Positions 4,274 through 7,440 of a DNA stretch of 7,440 nt are shown here, in pieces. The DNA lies in NCBI GenBank assembly GCA_937902125.1, contig CALDIB010000037.1, positions 1 through 7,440 on the forward strand, read 5' to 3'. Source of the DNA: an uncultured Treponema sp. GTDB taxonomy: Bacteria > Spirochaetota > Spirochaetia > Treponematales > Treponemataceae. Both the position numbers and the translations under genes were made by a program. The notes beneath the pieces are model-generated. The model saw only the letters and a list, made by a program, of their open reading frames with translations, was not told the DNA's origin and did not search any database. Every line of letters starts with the position of its first letter. The stretch's first letter is position 1.

Positions 4274-5194
4274 TCATTTTATTTCCGCAAGCTCATAGTT
4301 CCGCGAGCCAAGGCCGATTTTTTCCGCCCACTCAATCGAATGGATTCCGTTTTTCGCCTCAAACAAATCGGTAAGGGGCTTGCTTCCCTTGGCGGCGTAA
4401 ATCATGTCAACGGACGCTTGATCCAAAGCCACCGGATCTGTGGAAGCCAAAATTCCAATGTCAGGAATCACGGGCTTGGGCCTGTTCGATCCGTAGTCGG
4501 ATTCATTGGACAACTTAAAAAGAAAGTTGACATAAACTACGCGGGAGCCAAAATAATCCACAACTGATTTTGCGGCTTCGGCGTTCGCTTCAAGAAAAGC
4601 CGTTTGGTCGCGGTGGGTGTATCGGGCGGAGGTTTGCCCGCCTGAATGGATGAGCCGCTTTCCCGCCGGAGAAGAAACGCCGATTGAAAGATTTTTCATT
4701 GAACCGCCAATTCCCGACACAGCGTGGCCCTTAAAATGCGTAAGGACAAGAAGGGAGTCATAATTTTTTATATGGGCGCCAACAATATTTTTTGAAAGAA
4801 TTTTTCCGCCCAAAACAGGAAGCTCAATGTCGCCGTCTTCGTCAAGGACGTCAACTTTTGCCGCGCGGGTGAATCCATGCTCTTCGGCAATTTCTTTTCT
4901 TATTCTTACGGTGTCGCTTACGCCTGTTGAATTGATGTAAACGGCTCCAAGGCGTTTCACAAGCGTTTCGGAAAGTTCCGGCTGAATGAAAAGGTATCCG
5001 CCCGGCTCGCCCATGCTTTGCTGAACCGCCACCTTGCCTTCAAGTTTTTTTCCTGTCCTTTCATACAGTTTTACAAGGCTGTCTGCGGAAATGTCTCGAA
5101 TAAAATAAACGCTCGCCCTGCGGGTATTTTGGGCGTTGGCGGAAAAAGCCAAAATCGCAAAAAGAAGGGCGGCGGCAAAATGATTTTTTTTCAT
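4274..5194 (-). CDS. Exported DUF362-domain protein
   Basis: 306 residues from the ATG at 5192-5194. A signal peptide is clear: MKKNHF, hydrophobic core AAALLFAILAF, and cleavage after SANA (residue 21). The rest is a DUF362 domain: LTHFKGHAVSGIGGSMKNL (151-169), then GVSSPAGKRLIHSGG, and the late motif STDPVALDQASVDMI (251-265). DUF362 proteins often carry or adjoin ferredoxin clusters, but I find no cysteine in this one, so it does not bind an iron-sulfur cluster through Cys. The biochemical role of DUF362 is not established. The frame is open 16 codons further upstream, but this start is chosen because its ATG overlaps the hydrolase stop as ATGA, has a GGGGA site just before it and begins the signal peptide. 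Second gene of a translationally coupled operon, probably in the periplasm or on the surface. Confidence 0.85.
   Translation of the reverse strand: MKKNHFAAALLFAILAFSANAQNTRRASVYFIRDISADSLVKLYERTGKKLEGKVAVQQSMGEPGGYLFIQPELSETLVKRLGAVYINSTGVSDTVRIRKEIAEEHGFTRAAKVDVLDEDGDIELPVLGGKILSKNIVGAHIKNYDSLLVLTHFKGHAVSGIGGSMKNLSIGVSSPAGKRLIHSGGQTSARYTHRDQTAFLEANAEAAKSVVDYFGSRVVYVNFLFKLSNESDYGSNRPKPVIPDIGILASTDPVALDQASVDMIYAAKGSKPLTDLFEAKNGIHSIEWAEKIGLGSRNYELAEIK
5191..5194 (-). promoter_or_regulatory. ATGA stop/start overlap, translational coupling
   Basis: The hydrolase stop TGA (5191-5193) and the DUF362 start ATG (5192-5194) share two bases. Ribosomes ending the first gene can restart on the second. 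This fixes the DUF362 start and argues that both proteins are made together. Confidence 0.8.
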
Positions 5195-6174
5195 AGGCTT
5201 CCCCTTAAATTCTCTGAAAAGAAAGAAGCGATTTTTTTCCAAGGAATGAAATTTTCCTTTCCGCCGTCATAAAGGTCGCAGTGGCTGGCGTTGGGAACAA
5301 TCAACAGTTCTTTGTTTCCGGCGTATTTTGAGCCTTGAGTCATGTTCTTAAAAGCGTCTTCGCCAAAGTATCGGCTGTGAGCCTTTTCGCCGTGCATTAC
5401 AAGAACCGCGCTTCTTATTTCGTTGGAATAGGCAAGCAGCTTGGCGTTTAAAAGCGAAGTTGCGGCGGTAATGTTCCAGCCGCCGTTTGAGTTGAGGCTC
5501 CTTTCGTGATAGCCTCGCGGCGTTTTATAGTAGTCGTGGTAGTCCTTTACAAATTGAGGAGCGTCATCGGGAAGGGGATCCACAACGCCGCCGCCAAGTT
5601 TGTACGAGCCGCTTTTATAGTCTTCAAGCCGCTGGGCCATAAGAGCCTTTCGGGTTTCATAACGGGCTTCTTCGCTGTTTCCGCTGTCAAAGTATCCGTT
5701 GGCGGTAACGCGGCTCATGTCATACATTGTGGAAGCCAAAGTAGCCTTCACTCTAGTGTCGATGGCGGCGGCGTTAAGCGCCATTCCGCCCCAGCCGCAA
5801 ATTCCTATTATGCCGATTTTTTCTGAATCAATATTTTCGCTGGCGCAAAGAAAGTCAACCGCCGCCATAAAGTCTTCGGTGTTGATGTCGGGGCTGTTCA
5901 TATAGCGGGGCTCTCCGCCAGATTCGCCGGTAAACGAAGGGTCAAAGGCAAGGGCAATAAAGCCGCGGGAGGCCATGTTCGCCGCGTATAGTCCCGACGC
6001 TTGTTCCTTGACGGCGCCAAAAGGCCCCGCTACGGCAATGGCCGGATTTCCGCTTTTGGCGGCGCTTTTCGGCAAATACAAGTCGCCTGCCAATTCAATT
6101 CCAAAATGATTCTTAAAGCGAACTTTAGAACGCTCCACATTAGGCGGAAGCTCAAAGGTGTAATGTTCTTTCAT
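5191..6174 (-). CDS. Alpha/beta hydrolase with cysteine nucleophile motif
   Basis: 327 residues, no signal peptide. The fold is the COG1073/dienelactone-hydrolase-like alpha/beta hydrolase: early strand FKNHFGIELAGDLYLP (20-35), oxyanion region AGPFGAVKEQ (49-58), FDPSFTGESGGEPR (77-90), nucleophile elbow GICGWGG (124-130) with Cys126 where most hydrolases have Ser, VLVMHGEKAHSRYF (257-270) that should hold the acid residue (Glu263 is the candidate), and catalytic His298 in NASHCDLYD. The same features are known from a subset of bacterial hydrolases of unclear substrate. The ATG at 6172-6174 has GGAGG five to six bases upstream; 19 further upstream codons are open but cross the promoter. It overlaps the DUF362 gene by 4 bp. 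A LysR gene is divergent, so control by that regulator is likely. Substrate unknown. Confidence 0.87.
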   Translation of the reverse strand: MKEHYTFELPPNVERSKVRFKNHFGIELAGDLYLPKSAAKSGNPAIAVAGPFGAVKEQASGLYAANMASRGFIALAFDPSFTGESGGEPRYMNSPDINTEDFMAAVDFLCASENIDSEKIGIIGICGWGGMALNAAAIDTRVKATLASTMYDMSRVTANGYFDSGNSEEARYETRKALMAQRLEDYKSGSYKLGGGVVDPLPDDAPQFVKDYHDYYKTPRGYHERSLNSNGGWNITAATSLLNAKLLAYSNEIRSAVLVMHGEKAHSRYFGEDAFKNMTQGSKYAGNKELLIVPNASHCDLYDGGKENFIPWKKIASFFSENLRGSL

Positions 6175-6202
6175 TTTTTCCTCCAAAATGCGAATTTCTT
6201 TT

Positions 6203-6231
6203 AGTATACATAAAGAAATGACATATAGCAA
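6203..6231 (-). promoter_or_regulatory. Promoter of the hydrolase-DUF362 operon
   Basis: Minus strand: -35 TTGCTA (6226-6231), 17 bp, -10 TATACT (6203-6208). The start near 6196 leaves about 22 nt with GGAGG before the ATG. The -35 bases coincide with the place expected for the -35 of the divergent LysR gene, so the two promoters overlap back to back. Confidence 0.6.
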
Positions 6232-6248
6232 ATACTTTGTTTCTATGC

Positions 6249-6272
6249 TAATATATGCCTAAAAAGCATATA
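6249..6272 (+). promoter_or_regulatory. LysR gene -10 box and operator-like dyad
   Basis: A TAATAT box (6249-6254) with a poor -35 could serve the LysR-type gene. Overlapping it, TATATGC and GCATATA are perfect 7-bp arms around a 7-nt spacer (6252-6272). The dyad contains T6256-N11-A6268, the classical LysR-type binding box, and sits just before the AGGAG site, suggesting autorepression. Confidence 0.5.
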
Positions 6273-6284
6273 AGGAGAAGACCC

Positions 6285-7190
6285 ATGGAACTTAGGCTTT
6301 TGCGCTATTTTTTGGCGGTGGCGCGGGAACAAGGAATATCAAAGGCGGCGGAATCCCTTCACGTCACTCAGCCCACCCTTTCGCGACAAATTATGGATTT
6401 GGAAAAAGAGCTTGGCGCAAAACTTTTGGAACGAAGCAAAAACGGAAAAGGCGTCAAGCTTACAAACGCCGGCGCCCTGCTTTACGAACGCGCGGAAGAC
6501 ATAATTTCGCTTTCAGAAAAAACAGTCAAAGAATTTAACTCCCTTTCAGAAGGAGAGATTATTGGAGACGTATCAATCGCCTGCGCTGAATCCAAAAACA
6601 TCAGCTTTCTTGCCGAATGCATAAAATCCCTCAAACGCAAATGTCCGAAAATTCAATTTCACCTTTATGCCGGAGACAGCGAGCGCGCGCTGGAAAAGCT
6701 TGACAACGGCCTGTTTGATTTTGCCGTCATTGTTGAAAACGTCAACCTAAAAAAATACAACTGCCTTACTCCCCGCGCCCTTGACCGCTGGGGCGCCGTC
6801 ATGCGCAAGGATTCAACGCTGGCCCAAAAAAGATTCATCGCGCCAAAAGATTTGTTGGGCCTTCCGATTTTAGTTTCCCGCCAAGCCTTGGCCGCGGACT
6901 TGCCAAAATGGTTTGGCGACGACATTGAAAAATTGAACATAGCGGCCACCTTGGATTTGTCTTACAACGGAACAGTGCTGGTTCAAAACGGCATAGGCTG
7001 CCTTCTTACTTTTGACGGCCTTGCGAACACAGGCCCTGATTCCCAACTATGTTTCCGTCCGCTAAAGCCGGAACTGACAACGGAGATGCATGTTGTTTGG
7101 CGCAGAAAGCAACAGTTCACGCCGGCGGCGGAGGCTTTTTTAAACGAAATGATGGCGGCCAATTTTCATCGTTCGGGAAAAAAACGTTGA
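6285..7190 (+). CDS. LysR-type transcriptional regulator
   Basis: 301 residues. The N-terminal winged helix-turn-helix is typical: MELRLLRYFLAVAREQ, then ISKAAESLHVTQPTLSRQI (18-36), then LEKELGAKLLER (39-50) and LTNAGALLYERAEDI (59-73), followed by the linker helix. The effector-binding domain (about 91-295) starts with DVSIACAES and has the two-lobe pattern of the family, including LLGLPILVSR at mid-domain and a late VVWRRKQQFTPAAEAFLNEM. The ATG at 6285 has AGGAG seven bases upstream; ten codons further upstream are open but precede that site and overlap the operator dyad. It is divergent from the hydrolase-DUF362 operon, the arrangement in which LysR regulators usually control the neighbour in response to a small molecule. 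The inducer cannot be read from the sequence. Confidence 0.94.
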   Translation: MELRLLRYFLAVAREQGISKAAESLHVTQPTLSRQIMDLEKELGAKLLERSKNGKGVKLTNAGALLYERAEDIISLSEKTVKEFNSLSEGEIIGDVSIACAESKNISFLAECIKSLKRKCPKIQFHLYAGDSERALEKLDNGLFDFAVIVENVNLKKYNCLTPRALDRWGAVMRKDSTLAQKRFIAPKDLLGLPILVSRQALAADLPKWFGDDIEKLNIAATLDLSYNGTVLVQNGIGCLLTFDGLANTGPDSQLCFRPLKPELTTEMHVVWRRKQQFTPAAEAFLNEMMAANFHRSGKKR

Positions 7191-7195
7191 CCGCT

Positions 7196-7360
7196 TTACT
7201 TGCCCACGCTTGTATAGGCCTCCTTTAACAGGGCTTGTATCGTCTTGTCCATCGTGCTGTCGTCCATGATGATTGAAATCCAACTTTTTTTGTTCATGTG
7301 GTAGACTTCGTATATGCCTTTTTGCGAAAGCAGGTCGGCACGGCGGCTTCTTCCATCGCA
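7196..7360 (-). pseudogene. MmcQ/YjbR-family protein, C-terminal remnant
   Basis: Reading the minus strand in the frame of the TAA at 7196-7198 gives 54 codons ending LLSQKGIYEVYHMNKKSW, then ISIIMDDSTMDKTIQALLKEAYTSVGK. This matches the end of MmcQ/YjbR proteins: the H-x-N-K-x-x-W signature, a strand, then a D/E-rich helix and a Ser/Ala-Tyr near the end. The family is normally about 115-120 residues, so roughly the first 60 are missing. In frame, a TAA occurs at 7361-7363, within the left arm of the large palindrome. No usable start with an SD is seen inside the remnant. It is convergent with the LysR gene, 5 bp from its stop. It could be a gene broken by element insertion, or a frameshifted gene; the window edge prevents choosing. 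Confidence 0.65.
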
Positions 7361-7415
7361 TTAAAGGGGACCTCGAAAAACTTCTGTTTTTCGAGGTAAC
7401 TTTGAAAATGCGATG
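7354..7415. repeat. Large composite palindrome (possible mobile hairpin element)
   Basis: 62 bp fold into one hairpin: outer CATCGCATT/AATGCGATG (9 bp, 7354-7362 and 7407-7415), then AAAG/CTTT (7363-7366 and 7400-7403) after a GAA bulge, a small GGG/AA internal loop, and a perfect inner 12-bp arm ACCTCGAAAAAC/GTTTTTCGAGGT (7370-7381 and 7386-7397) closed by TTCT. 25 base pairs in total. It abuts the place where homology to the YjbR family ends. One minus-strand frame is open through it from the window edge to 7294. Confidence 0.85.
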
Positions 7416-7421
7416 TTCTAA

Positions 7422-7440
7422 GTCGCGCTATTATAGCGAC
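7422..7440. repeat. Short hairpin at window end
   Basis: GTCGC (7422-7426) pairs with GCGAC (7436-7440); alternatively CGCTA-TTA-TAGCG (7426-7438) forms a tighter 5-bp stem. It lies 6 bp past the large palindrome and may belong to the same repeat element, which continues beyond the window. Confidence 0.5.

Noticed and set aside
4226..4275. 7-bp inverted repeat GAGCCGC...GCGGCTC around the DUF362 stop codon
   Set aside because: The loop is 36 nt and there is no T tract on the minus strand, so I do not call a terminator; it may be chance in G/C-rich DNA.
7140..7361. 73-codon minus-strand frame across the LysR 3' end and the right-hand spacer
   Set aside because: It runs antisense into the LysR gene and reads the YjbR remnant in the wrong frame; the peptide is Arg/His/Lys-rich without family features.

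Overview
The window looks like a chromosomal segment of a bacterium with strong Shine-Dalgarno sites (GGAGG/AGGAG), mixed ATG/TTG/GTG starts and mid-range GC. The mix of a TIGR02757/DUF2400 protein, an Hsp20 of this form, a stand-alone receiver plus Hpt pair and many short palindromes suggests a spirochaete, most likely Treponema-like. The strong SD sites argue against Bacteroidetes, the other large group with TIGR02757 proteins. This assignment is an inference from memory of families, not a database match.

Layout: 1-269 holds three minus-strand tRNA genes (Arg-GCG cut by the window edge, Ser-GCU, Ser-UGA) behind one good promoter. 392-1588 is a minus-strand two-gene signalling operon: a protein with a pseudo-receiver plus a canonical receiver (TTG start), then a small Hpt protein. 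No kinase is nearby. 1683-1800 carries two near-identical 52-bp hairpin repeats lying between the signalling operon and the divergent HdeD/DUF308 membrane gene (1810-2361). HdeD converges on a small heat-shock protein (2489-2911, minus) across a 120-bp tract of three consecutive hairpins, the last being a clear terminator for the heat-shock gene. The heat-shock gene has a near-consensus sigma-54 (-24/-12) promoter at 2993-3009, inside a 424-bp gene-free, A/T-tract-rich stretch (2912-3335).

3336-4190 (minus) encodes a TIGR02757/DUF2400 protein starting at GTG, with its -10 box only 6 nt before the start codon. 4274-6174 (minus) is a two-gene operon with a 4-bp ATGA overlap: a cytoplasmic alpha/beta hydrolase with a Gly-x-Cys-x-Gly nucleophile elbow, then an exported cysteine-free DUF362 protein. 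A divergent LysR-type regulator (6285-7190, plus) shares the 110-bp promoter region and is the likely controller of that operon.

7196-7360 (minus) is the in-frame C-terminal remnant of an MmcQ/YjbR-family protein. Its reading frame stops inside a large composite palindrome (7354-7415) at the right end, which looks like a mobile or dispersed hairpin element that displaced or interrupted the rest of the gene. A further short hairpin follows at the window edge.
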